From: Burkholderiales bacterium
Lineage (GTDB): Bacteria > Pseudomonadota > Gammaproteobacteria > Burkholderiales > Burkholderiaceae_C
Assembly (NCBI GenBank): GCA_016223165.1
Contig: JACRPO010000005.1
Location: forward strand, 124,001-188,000
Direction of reading: 5' to 3'
DNA: 64,000 bases
The position numbers and the translations under genes were made by a program. Under the pieces are notes generated by a model that was given only the letters and a program-made list of their open reading frames with translations, made no database searches and was not told the origin of the DNA. Positions 1 through 8,812 of the stretch are shown piece after piece; within the stretch, counting starts at the first letter, position 1, and each line of letters opens with the position of its first letter.

Positions 1-470
1 CGCAGCGCCGCGAGGCGGCGGCCGATCTCGGCCAGCAGCAGGTCGGGGTCGGGCAGGCGGTACTCGAGCGTCGAGCGCTCGCGCACGGCGCCGGTGAAGT
101 CGATGAGCAGCACGTCCATGCTGCGCCGGCCGACCTTGATGCCGACGGCGAAGGCGCCATCGGGGTTGAGCGACAGCGGCACCGAGGGCTGCCCGACCTT
201 GCCGCGCAGCGGCGCGCCTTTCACGAGCAGGCCGTCGTCGAGCAGGCGCTTGCTGATGAGCGAGATGGTCTGCGCCGTCAGGTGCGTGAGGCGCGCGATG
301 TCGGCCGAGGGCAGCGCGCCGTGCAGACGCACGGCCTGCAGCACGACGCGCTCGTTGTACTGGCGCAGGCCGCCCTGGCTGCTGCCGCGCGGGCGCAGGT
401 GGGCCACATCACTGGCGCTGCCGCTGCAGCCGCCGCGAGCGTCGCCGGAGGCACCGTCGCGGGCATTCAC
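1..470 (-). CDS. ROK-family transcriptional regulator (N-terminal part, runs off left edge)
   Basis: About 156 residues are visible. The first ~90 form a winged helix-turn-helix with the ROK-regulator look (QYNERVVLQAV, then IARLTHLTAQTISLISKRL), followed by the start of the sugar-kinase-like fold (VPLSLNPDGAFAVGIKVG). The C-terminal part lies beyond position 1. I chose a GTG start at 470; a second in-frame GTG at 407 and a TTG further upstream are possible. It follows the ABC ATPase on the same strand by 64 bp, so it probably controls this sugar importer, as FrcR-type regulators do beside fructose ABC systems. The family assignment is firm; the ligand is inferred. Confidence 0.85.
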   Translation of the reverse strand, partial: MNARDGASGDARGGCSGSASDVAHLRPRGSSQGGLRQYNERVVLQAVRLHGALPSADIARLTHLTAQTISLISKRLLDDGLLVKGAPLRGKVGQPSVPLSLNPDGAFAVGIKVGRRSMDVLLIDFTGAVRERSTLEYRLPDPDLLLAEIGRRLAAL

Positions 471-534
471 GGTGAGATCTTCTTCGGCGGCAAGGTCATC
501 GGCGGCGAGGCGCGGGCCATCACTAGGCAACCAC

Positions 535-1335
<801 letters not shown>

Positions 1336-1337
1336 GA

Positions 1338-2297
1338 TCAACGGCCTCCCTTGCGCGAGAGCTGGTCGGCCGCCACCGCGAGGATGACGAGGATGCCGGT
1401 CACCAGCACCTGGTAGATGCTGGAAACGCCCATCAGCGTGAGCCCGTTGCGGAACACCCCGACGACGAGCGCGCCGACCAGCGAGCCGATGACCATGCCG
1501 CGGCCGCCGAAGAGACTGGTGCCGCCCAGCACCACGGCGGTGATGGCGTCGAGGTTCTCGGTCTGCCCCGCGTTGGGGTCGCCGACACCGGTGCGCGCCA
1601 CCGAGAGCAGCGCGGCGATGCCGTAGAAGAAGCCGGCGAGCACGTACACGCCGAGCAGCACCTTCATCGTCGGGATGCCGACGAGGCGCGTCGCCTCGGG
1701 GTTGTTGCCCACCGCATAGACATGGCGGCCGGCGGCCGTCTCGCGCAGCACGAACCAGGCGAGCCCGTACAGCGCCAGCATCAGCACCGTGCCCCACGCG
1801 ACCTGCGTGCCGCCCACGGTGAACGTCTCGCCCAGCGCGGTCATGAACGGTGGCAGGTCGGTCACGGTCTGCGAGTTCGAGTACAGCTGCGTGATCGCGA
1901 AGGCGATGTTCAAGGTGCCGAGCGTGACGATGAACGGCGGCAGCTTCACGCGTGTGACGAGCAGCCCGTTGGCGAGGCCGAAGAGGCTCGTGACGCCGAT
2001 GCCGGCGAGCACGGCCAGCGGCGCGGGCATGCCGAGCTCGACCGCGAACTTGGTCATGACGATGCCGCCGAGCGCCATCACCATGCCGCACGAGAGATCG
2101 ATGCCGGCGGTGAGGATGACGAGCGTCTGCCCGATGGCGATGACGCCCACCACTGCCACCTGCTGCAGCACCAGCGAGAGGTTCTCGCCGGTGAGGAAGC
2201 GGTCGCTCTGGCTGGCGAAGAACAGGCAGGCGGCCAGCAGCGCGATGAACGGGCCGAGCGTGGCCAGCGGTGGAAGCTTCATGGCGAGCTTGTCCAT
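1338..2297 (-). CDS. frcC: Sugar ABC importer, permease (RbsC/FrcC family)
   Basis: A 319-residue integral membrane protein of the branched-chain/ribose permease family (BPD_transp_2). Visible family features are the QTLVILTAGIDLS segment near residue 60, LGTLNIAFAI, and a C-terminal GGTSLFGGRGMVIGSLVGAL stretch. I started at the ATG at 2297 (MDKLAMKLPP), because the longer reading from 2345 adds a Pro/Arg-rich tail untypical of the family. It is the second gene of binding protein-permease-ATPase-ROK, and forms the membrane channel for the sugar released by the binding protein. Confidence 0.88.
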   Translation of the reverse strand: MDKLAMKLPPLATLGPFIALLAACLFFASQSDRFLTGENLSLVLQQVAVVGVIAIGQTLVILTAGIDLSCGMVMALGGIVMTKFAVELGMPAPLAVLAGIGVTSLFGLANGLLVTRVKLPPFIVTLGTLNIAFAITQLYSNSQTVTDLPPFMTALGETFTVGGTQVAWGTVLMLALYGLAWFVLRETAAGRHVYAVGNNPEATRLVGIPTMKVLLGVYVLAGFFYGIAALLSVARTGVGDPNAGQTENLDAITAVVLGGTSLFGGRGMVIGSLVGALVVGVFRNGLTLMGVSSIYQVLVTGILVILAVAADQLSRKGGR

Positions 2298-2411
2298 GGG
2301 CGGCTGCGGTGGAGGCCGCGGCAGGCGTTCCACCCTCGCCCGCACGCGAAGGCCGGGAGTTGGCGCCCGCGGGAGGCGAGGGAGGGAGCGGCGATCAACG
2401 CAGGCCAGGTC

Positions 2412-3407
2412 CTACTTCTTGCCCCAGCACAAGTCGGTGCCGGCCTTCACGTCCTTGCTGTCCACGCCGGTCACGGACTTCGCGGCGATGAGCGTGACGC
2501 CGGTGTCGGTGTAGCCGCTCGGCTTCTTGCCGGTCTTGAAGTACTCGACGCCGGCCTCGACGCCCATGGCCGCCATCTTGAGCGGGTACTGCTGGCTTGT
2601 GGCGGCGATCTTGCCGGCGCCCACGTCCTTCACGCCCTGGCAGCCGCCGTCGACGCTGACGATGACCACGCTCTTGTCCTTGCCGGCCTTCTTCAGTGCG
2701 TTGAAGGCGCCGGCGGCGGCGGGCTCGTTGATGGTGTAGACGAGGTTGACGTCGGGCACCTTCTGCAGGCAGTTCTCCATCGCCGTCTGGCCCTTGGCCT
2801 GGTCGCCGTAGCTGTCGGCGGCGCAGGCGATCTCGGGCGCGGTGCCCAGCGCGTTGCTGCTCGCATCGGGCGCGGCGAGGCCGAGGCCCTTCATGAAGCC
2901 GTTGTGCCGTTGCGCACCCACCGGGTGACCGGGGAAGAGGTCGAGCGTGACGATCTTCGGCGCCTTGCCGGCGAGCGCCGTCTTGGCGTACTGGCCGATC
3001 AACACGCCGGCCTTGTAGTTGTCGGTGGCGAAGAGCGCGTCGGTGGCTTCGGTGGGGTCGGTGGGGCTGTCGAGCGCGATCACGAGCACGCCCTTGTCGC
3101 GCGCCTTCTTGATGGCCGGCACGATGGCCTTGCTGTCGCTGGGCGTGATGAGGATGGTCTTGGCGCCGGCGGCGATCATGTTCTCCATCGCCGTCACCTG
3201 GCCGGCGTTGTCGCCGTCGGCCTTGCCTGCGCCGGTGAGCAGCTTGGCACCCTTGGCCTTGGCGGCCTCGGCGGCGCCTTCCTTCATCTTCACGAAGAAG
3301 GGGTTGGTCTCGGTCTTGGTGATGAGGCCGATCACGGGCTGGCCTTGTGCGAAGACGGCGCTGGCGGCCAGCGCGAGGGCGGCGGCGATGAAGGGGCTGC
3401 GGGTCAT
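2412..3407 (-). CDS. frcB: Sugar ABC importer, periplasmic binding protein
   Basis: A 331-residue periplasmic-binding protein of the ribose/fructose type (peripla_BP_4). Residues 1-22 are a signal peptide ending in VFAQG, followed by VIGLITKTETNPFFVKMKEG, the usual first strand and helix. Ligand-region stretches such as ITPSDSKAIVPAIKKAR and VDGGCQGVKDVGAG are present. The start at 3407 has a good ribosome site (GGAGA, 8 bp upstream). It is the first gene of the minus-strand operon and is read away from the PfkB kinase, sharing the AT-rich control region at 3480-3604. Confidence 0.9.
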   Translation of the reverse strand: MTRSPFIAAALALAASAVFAQGQPVIGLITKTETNPFFVKMKEGAAEAAKAKGAKLLTGAGKADGDNAGQVTAMENMIAAGAKTILITPSDSKAIVPAIKKARDKGVLVIALDSPTDPTEATDALFATDNYKAGVLIGQYAKTALAGKAPKIVTLDLFPGHPVGAQRHNGFMKGLGLAAPDASSNALGTAPEIACAADSYGDQAKGQTAMENCLQKVPDVNLVYTINEPAAAGAFNALKKAGKDKSVVIVSVDGGCQGVKDVGAGKIAATSQQYPLKMAAMGVEAGVEYFKTGKKPSGYTDTGVTLIAAKSVTGVDSKDVKAGTDLCWGKK

Positions 3408-3499
3408 GTCTGTGTCTCCACTGAGGGTTGCGGGGGTCCGCCTCGTGTCGATGGGTCGGTCGATGGGTCGGGGCGACGGCCTCATTCTCGACCCGCTTC

Positions 3500-3527
3500 G
3501 ATTAATAAATCAAGTAGAGTGATTAAT
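3500..3527. promoter_or_regulatory. Candidate operator between sugar importer and PfkB kinase
   Basis: In a very GC-rich stretch this AT-rich patch carries GATTAAT twice, at 3500-3506 and 3521-3527. The copies are 21 bp apart, two DNA turns, on the same face. It lies between the divergent frcB and kinase genes, where a ROK repressor would be expected to act on both. The same patch contains, on the minus strand, TTGATTTATT, a 10-mer repeated upstream of the lacI-type gene at 15798-15807. The assignment as operator is inference. Confidence 0.4.
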
Positions 3528-3616
3528 GGAAAACCCTGTGGTCCGGCGCACCCGGCCGGCGTCATGCTTGCCGTAACGGCGGCGCGCGGCTGCCGCATGC
3601 AACGATGGAGCCCGAC

Positions 3617-4540
3617 ATGATCGTGGTCAGCGGAGAAGCGCTGATGGATGTCTTCGACGCCGGGGCCACGCCCACCGGCCAGAGCCTGGACGCGCGCATC
3701 GGCGGCTCGCCGCTGAACGTGGCCATCGGCCTGGCGCGGCTCGGGCAGCGGGTGGCCTTCTTCGGTGCCGTCGGCCGCGGCTTCCTCGGCGAGCGGCTGA
3801 TGCAGGCGCTGCACGCCGAGGGCGTCGACACCGCGGCCGTGGCGCGCGTCGCCGCGCCCACCACGCTCGGCCTCGTCGGGCTCGACGCCGCGGGCGTGGC
3901 CGACTACGCCTTCTACGGCGAGGGCGGTGCCGATCGGCAGTTGCACCTCGCCGACCTCGATCGCGTGCCGCAGGCGGCGGCCTATCACTTCGGCTCCTAT
4001 TCGATGGTGGTGGAGCCGGTGGGCAGCACGCTGCGCGAGCTGGCCCGGCGCGTCAGCGGCCACGCGCTCGTGAGCTACGACGTCAACGTGCGCACGAATG
4101 TCGAGCCCGACCTCGCACGCTGGCACGCGGTGCTGCGGCAGATGCTGCCGCACGTGCACCTGCTCAAGCTGAGCGACGAAGACCTGCAGCGGCTGCATCC
4201 GGGCGAGGACGAAGCCGCCTGCGCGCAGCGCTGGCTGGACCAGGGCGCGAGCTTCGTGCTCGTCACGCATGGCGGCGCCGGCGCGCGCGGCTTCGCACCG
4301 GCCGGCCCCGTGGAGGTGGCGCCGGTGACCACGCGCGTCATCGACACCGTCGGCGCGGGCGACACCTTCCAGGCCGCGCTGCTCGCCGCGCTGGCCGAGC
4401 GCGGTCAGCTCTCGCCGGCGGCCGTGCGCGCGCTGCCGCTCGCTGCCTGGTCCGACATCCTCGCCTTCGCGGCGCGCGCCGCGGCCATCACCTGCAGCCG
4501 CCGCGGCGCCGATCTGCCGCGCCGCGGCGAGCTTGGCTGA
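3617..4540 (+). CDS. PfkB-family sugar kinase (fructokinase-like)
   Basis: A 307-residue ribokinase/PfkB-family kinase. The N-terminal substrate motif (GGSPLNVAIGLARLGQ) and the C-terminal ATP/anion-hole motif (DTVGAGDTFQAALL, catalytic Asp249) are both intact. I chose the ATG at 3617 because GGAG sits 6 bp before it; an ATG at 3605 is in frame. It is divergent from the importer operon, so a likely job is phosphorylating the imported hexose to sugar-6-phosphate, as FrcK does. The sugar itself cannot be read from the sequence. Confidence 0.87.
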   Translation: MIVVSGEALMDVFDAGATPTGQSLDARIGGSPLNVAIGLARLGQRVAFFGAVGRGFLGERLMQALHAEGVDTAAVARVAAPTTLGLVGLDAAGVADYAFYGEGGADRQLHLADLDRVPQAAAYHFGSYSMVVEPVGSTLRELARRVSGHALVSYDVNVRTNVEPDLARWHAVLRQMLPHVHLLKLSDEDLQRLHPGEDEAACAQRWLDQGASFVLVTHGGAGARGFAPAGPVEVAPVTTRVIDTVGAGDTFQAALLAALAERGQLSPAAVRALPLAAWSDILAFAARAAAITCSRRGADLPRRGELG

Positions 4541-4593
4541 GCGACGGCGCCGCCAGCCGCGGCGACACGGCACGCGGCGAAGTCACCGCAACG

Positions 4594-5832
4594 TCACTGC
4601 GAGACGTGGATGACGTCGCGCACCACCGGGTAGATGCTGTTCTGCCAGCGCCTGCCGCTGAACACGCCGTAGTGGCCGACGCCGGCTTGCAGGTAGTTCG
4701 TGCGCAGGTAGGGGCGCAGGCTCGTGGCCATGTCGTGCGCGGCCATCGTCTGGCCGACCGAGCAGATGTCGTCGCGCTCGCCTTCCACGGTGAGCAGCGC
4801 CGTGCGCCGGATCGCCTTCGGGTCGATCGTGCGGCCGCGCCAGCGCAGTGCGCCGAGCGGCAGCGCGTACTCCTGGAAGACGAGGCGCACCGTCTCCAGG
4901 TAGAAGTCGGCCGAGAGATCGGCCACCGCCAGGTACTCCTCGTAGAAGGCGCGCGTCGCTTCGGCCTTGTCGTGCTCGTCCTCGACCACGTGCCAGTAGT
5001 AGTCGGCAAGCGCGTTGAGATGGCGCTCCTTGTTCATGCTCATGAACGCGGTGAGTTGCACGAAGCCCGGGTAGACGCGCCGGCCGGCGCCGCGGTGGCG
5101 CCAGGGCACGGTGCTGATGAGGTTGCGCTCGAACCACTCGATCGGCTGCCCGGTGGCGAGCTGGTTGACCGCCGTCGGGCTGATGCGGCAGTCCATCGGC
5201 CCGGCCATCAGCGTCAGGCTGGCGGGCGTGGCCGGGTCGTCGTCCTCGGCCATCAGCGCGGTGGCGGCGAAGGCGGCCACGCAGGGCTGGCAGACCGCCA
5301 CGACATGGGCACCCTCGCCGAGCGCGCGGATGAAGCGCATCACGTGCTCGGTGTACTCGTCGAGCCCGAAGCGGCCGGCCGCGAGCGGCACGTCGCGCAC
5401 GTTGTGCCAGTCGGTCACGTGCACGTCGTGGTCGCGCAACAGCGTGCGCACCGTGTCGCGCAGCAGCGTCGCGAAGTGGCCCGACATCGGCGCCACCACC
5501 AGCACGCGCGGCTGCGCCGCCGCGCCCGGCAGGCCCTGCTTGCGGAAGCGCCGCAGCGTCGCGAACGGCGTCTCGAGCACCGCCTCCTCGATGACGCCGA
5601 CCTCCTCGCTGCCGCCCGGCCCGGCCACGGTGACGGTGTGAATGCCCCAGGCCGGGCGCCGGTGCGTCACCTCGGTCAGCTCGATCAGGCGGCAGGCCGC
5701 CGCCATGCGCTTGCCGGGCAGGGTGGGGCGGCCGGAGGGGCCGGGCGCCAGCAGCGCGGGCGCGGCCAGGCGGGCGCTCGCGCGCAGGGGCCACAGCAGG
5801 TCGGAGTGGCTGTCGTACGCGTGGTACATCAT
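4594..5832 (-). CDS. phaZ: Intracellular polyhydroxyalkanoate (PHB) depolymerase
   Basis: A 412-residue depolymerase of the Cupriavidus PhaZ1 type, which mobilises intracellular PHB granules. In this family the usual serine is replaced by cysteine; here the box reads VVAVCQPCVAA (Cys181/Cys184), with likely partners Asp355 (GERDDICSVG) and His387 (AGVGHYGVFSG). No signal peptide is present, consistent with a cytoplasmic granule enzyme. Length matches the family (~410-420). The start at 5832 is ATGATG. A longer open frame upstream lies over the divergent GST gene and is not used. Granule binding is inferred from the family. Confidence 0.92.
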   Translation of the reverse strand: MMYHAYDSHSDLLWPLRASARLAAPALLAPGPSGRPTLPGKRMAAACRLIELTEVTHRRPAWGIHTVTVAGPGGSEEVGVIEEAVLETPFATLRRFRKQGLPGAAAQPRVLVVAPMSGHFATLLRDTVRTLLRDHDVHVTDWHNVRDVPLAAGRFGLDEYTEHVMRFIRALGEGAHVVAVCQPCVAAFAATALMAEDDDPATPASLTLMAGPMDCRISPTAVNQLATGQPIEWFERNLISTVPWRHRGAGRRVYPGFVQLTAFMSMNKERHLNALADYYWHVVEDEHDKAEATRAFYEEYLAVADLSADFYLETVRLVFQEYALPLGALRWRGRTIDPKAIRRTALLTVEGERDDICSVGQTMAAHDMATSLRPYLRTNYLQAGVGHYGVFSGRRWQNSIYPVVRDVIHVSQ

Positions 5833-5935
5833 GGCTCTTCGCGAAGTGGTGGCGAAGCTGGGGCAGCAAGTTGCGCGCCAGCCGTGGCGCGGCACTTGCT
5901 TGGGCTGCGGGGATCCCACCGCGCCGGAGACCGCG

Positions 5936-6847
5936 ATGCCTGCTTCCCCCCTCGCCCCCCTTGCCGCCGCGAGAACTGCGCGAGCCGCGAGAACGGCGGA
6001 GTCCCCGAAAGCGCCGAAGGTGTCGAAGGCGCTGAAGGTCGTGAAGGTCGTGAAGGTCGCGAAGGTCGCGAAGGTCGTGAAGGTCGTGAAGGGCGGTGCC
6101 GCTGCAAGCACGGCCAGGGGGGCCGCGAAGGCCGCCGGGCCGAAGGCGCCGCCCACCCGGCCGGCCAAAGGCAGCACCTCGCCGGCGCGCGCCGGCCTCG
6201 CTACGCTCACGCTGAGCAGCAGGAACTACTCGTCGTGGTCATTGCGCGGGTGGCTGCTGGCGCGCTTCGCCGGCCTCGACTTCGAGGAAGTGATGGTCCC
6301 GCCCGACGACGTCGACGCGCGCAAGGAACTGCTGCTGCTGGCGCCGTCGATCCTCGTGCCCTGCCTCGAGCACGAGGGCGCCAAGGTCTGGAACGTGATG
6401 GCCATCGGCTACTACCTCGAGGAGGTCTGCCCCGGCGCCGGCCTGCTGCCGGCCGAGCGCATCGCGCGAGCGCACTGCCGCTCGGTCTGCGGCGAGATGA
6501 ATTCGGGCTTTGCCAACCTGCGCTCCTCGCTGCCGGTCAACCTGAAGGCCCACTTCCCCGGGCACAAGATCTGGACCGGCGCCAAGCCCGACATCGAGCG
6601 CATCGTCGAGATCTGGCGTGACTGCCTGGCGCGCTACGGCGGCCCCTTCCTCTTCGGCGCCCGGCGCGGCATGGCCGACGCGATGTTCGCGCCGGTGGTG
6701 ACGCGCTTCCTCACCTACGACGTCGAACTCGACCGCGAATGCGCCGCCTACTGCAAGACCATCATGGCGATGCCGGAGATGCGGGAGTGGGTGGCGGCGG
6801 CCAGGCTCGAGCCCGACGAGATCGACGAGCTCGACATGGACTTCTGA
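5936..6847 (+). CDS. Glutathione S-transferase-like protein with basic Lys/Val repeat N-terminus
   Basis: A 303-residue protein. Residues ~85-300 form a GST: thioredoxin-like start (LTLSSRNYSSWSLRGWLLARF) with the SRNYSSWSLR motif seen in a bacterial GST subgroup, an APSILVPCLEHEG cis-Pro loop, and an all-helical C-terminal half. Before it lies a ~75-residue tail rich in Lys, Val, Ala and Pro, built partly from a 9-bp tandem repeat (6032-6094). The ATG at 5936 has GGAGA 5 bp upstream; an ATG at 5831 would lengthen the tail. The tail looks like histone H1/AlgP-type basic segments. Its function, perhaps binding to DNA, polyphosphate or granules, is unknown. Confidence 0.8.
   Translation: MPASPLAPLAAARTARAARTAESPKAPKVSKALKVVKVVKVAKVAKVVKVVKGGAAASTARGAAKAAGPKAPPTRPAKGSTSPARAGLATLTLSSRNYSSWSLRGWLLARFAGLDFEEVMVPPDDVDARKELLLLAPSILVPCLEHEGAKVWNVMAIGYYLEEVCPGAGLLPAERIARAHCRSVCGEMNSGFANLRSSLPVNLKAHFPGHKIWTGAKPDIERIVEIWRDCLARYGGPFLFGARRGMADAMFAPVVTRFLTYDVELDRECAAYCKTIMAMPEMREWVAAARLEPDEIDELDMDF
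6032..6094 (+). repeat. In-frame 9-bp tandem repeat in GST N-terminus
   Basis: Seven units of the form (c/g)(t/c)gaaggtc encode a Lys-Val-Val/Ala ladder. Variants differ in one or two bases, so the array is not perfectly homogenised. Being a multiple of three, copy changes would keep the reading frame. Confidence 0.85.
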
Positions 6848-6922
6848 CGCGGCATGGCGCGGCGCCGGCGTGACGCCCGCGGCGTCGCGCGCGCCGCCTC
6901 ACCGCTCGTCGCTGCCACCGGT

Positions 6923-7342
6923 CTACCAGGGGGTGGGCGCAGGCACTTCGCAAGGACCCGGCACGTCGACGGTGCCGAAGTCGGCCGGGCCGACGATCTC
7001 CAAGTACTCCATGTCGGGCGAGTAGTCGAACAGGTAGTGCACGATGCCCGGGCGCTGGTGCACGCAGTCGCCGGCCTCGACGAGCGTCTCCTGGTCGCCG
7101 TACATGAAGCGGGCCCAGCCCTTCATCATGATGACGATCTGGAACTCCGCCTCATGCCGGTGCCAGCCGGTGCCCTTCTCGGGTGCCATGTTCGCCTTCA
7201 CGAGGTGCGCGATGACGCGCCCATGCGTTGCGGCGGCGACGCCCAGGTCCCTGTAGAGGAAGAAGTCGCGCAGCCCGTCGGTGCGCCAGGGGGTGTCGGC
7301 AGGCTTGACGTGCGAGAACAAGGTCGTGGTCTGCGTGAGCAT
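6923..7342 (-). CDS. Cupin-domain protein
   Basis: A 139-residue single-domain cupin. The metal-site motif 1 is visible around residues 58-75 (GTGWHRHEAEFQIVIMMKG), and motif 2 around 85-105 (GDCVHQRPGIVHYLFDY), so the His/Glu ligands for a metal are present. The start at 7342 has a near-perfect ribosome site (AAGGAGG). It is divergent from hppD across a 285-bp control region, so a role in aromatic amino-acid or homogentisate metabolism is plausible but not shown. Small cupins vary widely in function (dioxygenase, isomerase, sensor). Confidence 0.8.
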   Translation of the reverse strand: MLTQTTTLFSHVKPADTPWRTDGLRDFFLYRDLGVAAATHGRVIAHLVKANMAPEKGTGWHRHEAEFQIVIMMKGWARFMYGDQETLVEAGDCVHQRPGIVHYLFDYSPDMEYLEIVGPADFGTVDVPGPCEVPAPTPW

Positions 7343-7545
7343 GGTGCTTTCCTCCTTGGGAAGTGGGGCGGTGGGCGACCCGGCGCGGGCATGCATAAGG
7401 CGTTCCCACGCGCGGTCCCACGGCCGCGCCTTGGCGGTGCACAATGACCGCATGAATGCCAGCCGCTGCATCACCATTGGCGTGCACCTCGCGCGCAGCG
7501 TGCGCGGCCGGCCCTGCGCGCCACCGGCGGGCGAATGAACCGCGG

Positions 7546-7616
7546 GGGGCCTCTTGATCGAGGCCCCGCCAGTCGTTCGAACCACTCGCCGCAAGAGGTG
7601 CGGCGCAAACGCCGCA
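7546..7616 (+). promoter_or_regulatory. Two strong hairpins in the hppD leader
   Basis: Positions 7546-7567 form an 8-bp perfect stem (GGGGCCTC/GAGGCCCC) with a TTGATC loop. Positions 7599-7616 form a 7-bp perfect stem (TGCGGCG/CGCCGCA) with a CAAA loop. The second ends one base before the hppD ribosome site (AAGGAGG), so it could influence ribosome access. The first could be an operator dyad or attenuator. Neither has a clear run of T. Confidence 0.55.
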
Positions 7617-7627
7617 AGGAGGCCGTC

Positions 7628-8740
7628 ATGGCCGATCTCTTCGACAACCCCATGGGCCTGGCCGGATTCGAGTTCGTCGAATTCGCCTCGCCCGCTCCCG
7701 ACGTGCTCGAGCCCCTCTTCGAGAAGATGGGCTTCAGCCTCGTCGCCCGCCACCGCAGCAAGGACGTGCTGCTGTACCGCCAGGGCGGCATCAACTTCAT
7801 CGTCAACCGCGAGCCTCGCAGCCTGGCCGGCTACTTTGCCGCCGAGCACGGGCCGAGCGCCTGTGCGCTCGCCTTCCGCGTGCGTGACTCGCACAAGGCC
7901 TATGCACGCGCGCTCGAGCTCGGCGCGCAGCCGATCGAGGTGCCCACCGGCCCGATGGAGCTGCGCCTGCCGGCCATCAAGGGCATCGGCGGCGCGGCGC
8001 TGTACCTGATCGACCGCTTCGAGGACGGCAAGAGCATCTACGACATCGACTTCGAGTTCCTGCCCGAATATGCCGACCCGGCCAGGCGCCACCCGCGCGG
8101 GCACGGCCTGAAGCTGATCGACCACCTCACGCACAACGTCTACCGCGGCCGCATGGCCTTTTGGGGTTCGTTCTACGAGCGCCTGTTCAACTTCCGCGAG
8201 ATCCGCTACTTCGACATCAAGGGCGAGTACACCGGCCTCACCAGCCGTGCCATGACGGCGCCCGACGGCCTCATCCGCATCCCGCTCAACGAGGAGTCGG
8301 GCAAGGGCGCGGGCGGCGGTGCGGGCCAGATCGAGGAATTCCTGATGAAGTTCAGCGGCGAGGGCATCCAGCACATCGCGCTCGCCACCGACGACCTCAT
8401 CGCCACCGTCGACTCGCTGCAGATGGCCGGCATTCCGCTGATGACGGCGCCCAACGACGTGTACTACGAGATGCTCGAGGAGCGCCTGCCCGGGCACGGC
8501 GAGCCGGTGGCGCAGCTGCAGGCGCGCGGCATCCTGCTCGACGGCAGCACGTCCGGCGGGGCGGGAGGCCAGAAGAAGCTGCTGCTGCAGATCTTCAGCG
8601 AGACGCTGCTCGGGCCCGTGTTCTTCGAGTTCATCCAGCGCAAGGCCGACGAGGGCTTCGGCGAAGGCAACTTCAAGGCGCTGTTCGAGAGCCTCGAGCG
8701 CGACCAGATCCGGCGCGGCGCGCTGAAGGTCGAGGTGTAG
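7628..8740 (+). CDS. hppD: 4-hydroxyphenylpyruvate dioxygenase
   Basis: A 370-residue enzyme converting 4-hydroxyphenylpyruvate to homogentisate in tyrosine breakdown. The three iron ligands are in place: His166 (LIDHLTHN), His249 (GIQHIALAT) and Glu334 (FFEFIQRK), the last followed by the conserved [13 protein letters not shown] end. The two vicinal-oxygen-chelate halves cover ~15-145 and ~160-345. The start ATG at 7628 has AAGGAGG 4 bp upstream; the longer open frame from 7535 crosses the leader hairpins and is not used. No homogentisate dioxygenase is nearby. Confidence 0.95.
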   Translation: MADLFDNPMGLAGFEFVEFASPAPDVLEPLFEKMGFSLVARHRSKDVLLYRQGGINFIVNREPRSLAGYFAAEHGPSACALAFRVRDSHKAYARALELGAQPIEVPTGPMELRLPAIKGIGGAALYLIDRFEDGKSIYDIDFEFLPEYADPARRHPRGHGLKLIDHLTHNVYRGRMAFWGSFYERLFNFREIRYFDIKGEYTGLTSRAMTAPDGLIRIPLNEESGKGAGGGAGQIEEFLMKFSGEGIQHIALATDDLIATVDSLQMAGIPLMTAPNDVYYEMLEERLPGHGEPVAQLQARGILLDGSTSGGAGGQKKLLLQIFSETLLGPVFFEFIQRKADEGFGEGNFKALFESLERDQIRRGALKVEV

Positions 8741-8750
8741 CGCAGACGCT

Positions 8751-8800
8751 GCCTCTCGCTCTCCCTTTCCCGCTTGCGGGACAGGGCGGGGGCGAGGGCC
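8751..8800. repeat. REP-like palindromic intergenic element
   Basis: The pattern is a pyrimidine-rich arm, a CCCGC-TT-GCGGG hairpin and a GGGCGGGGGCGAGGGC arm. This layout is common in intergenic repeats of proteobacteria. It sits between the convergent hppD and histidine kinase genes, where it may also act as a two-way terminator. Confidence 0.5.
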
Positions 8801-8812
8801 TTCGAGCCGATG

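Noticed and set aside
4606..6621. 671-codon plus-strand frame opposite phaZ
   Set aside because: No recognisable domain; phaZ and the GST explain the region.
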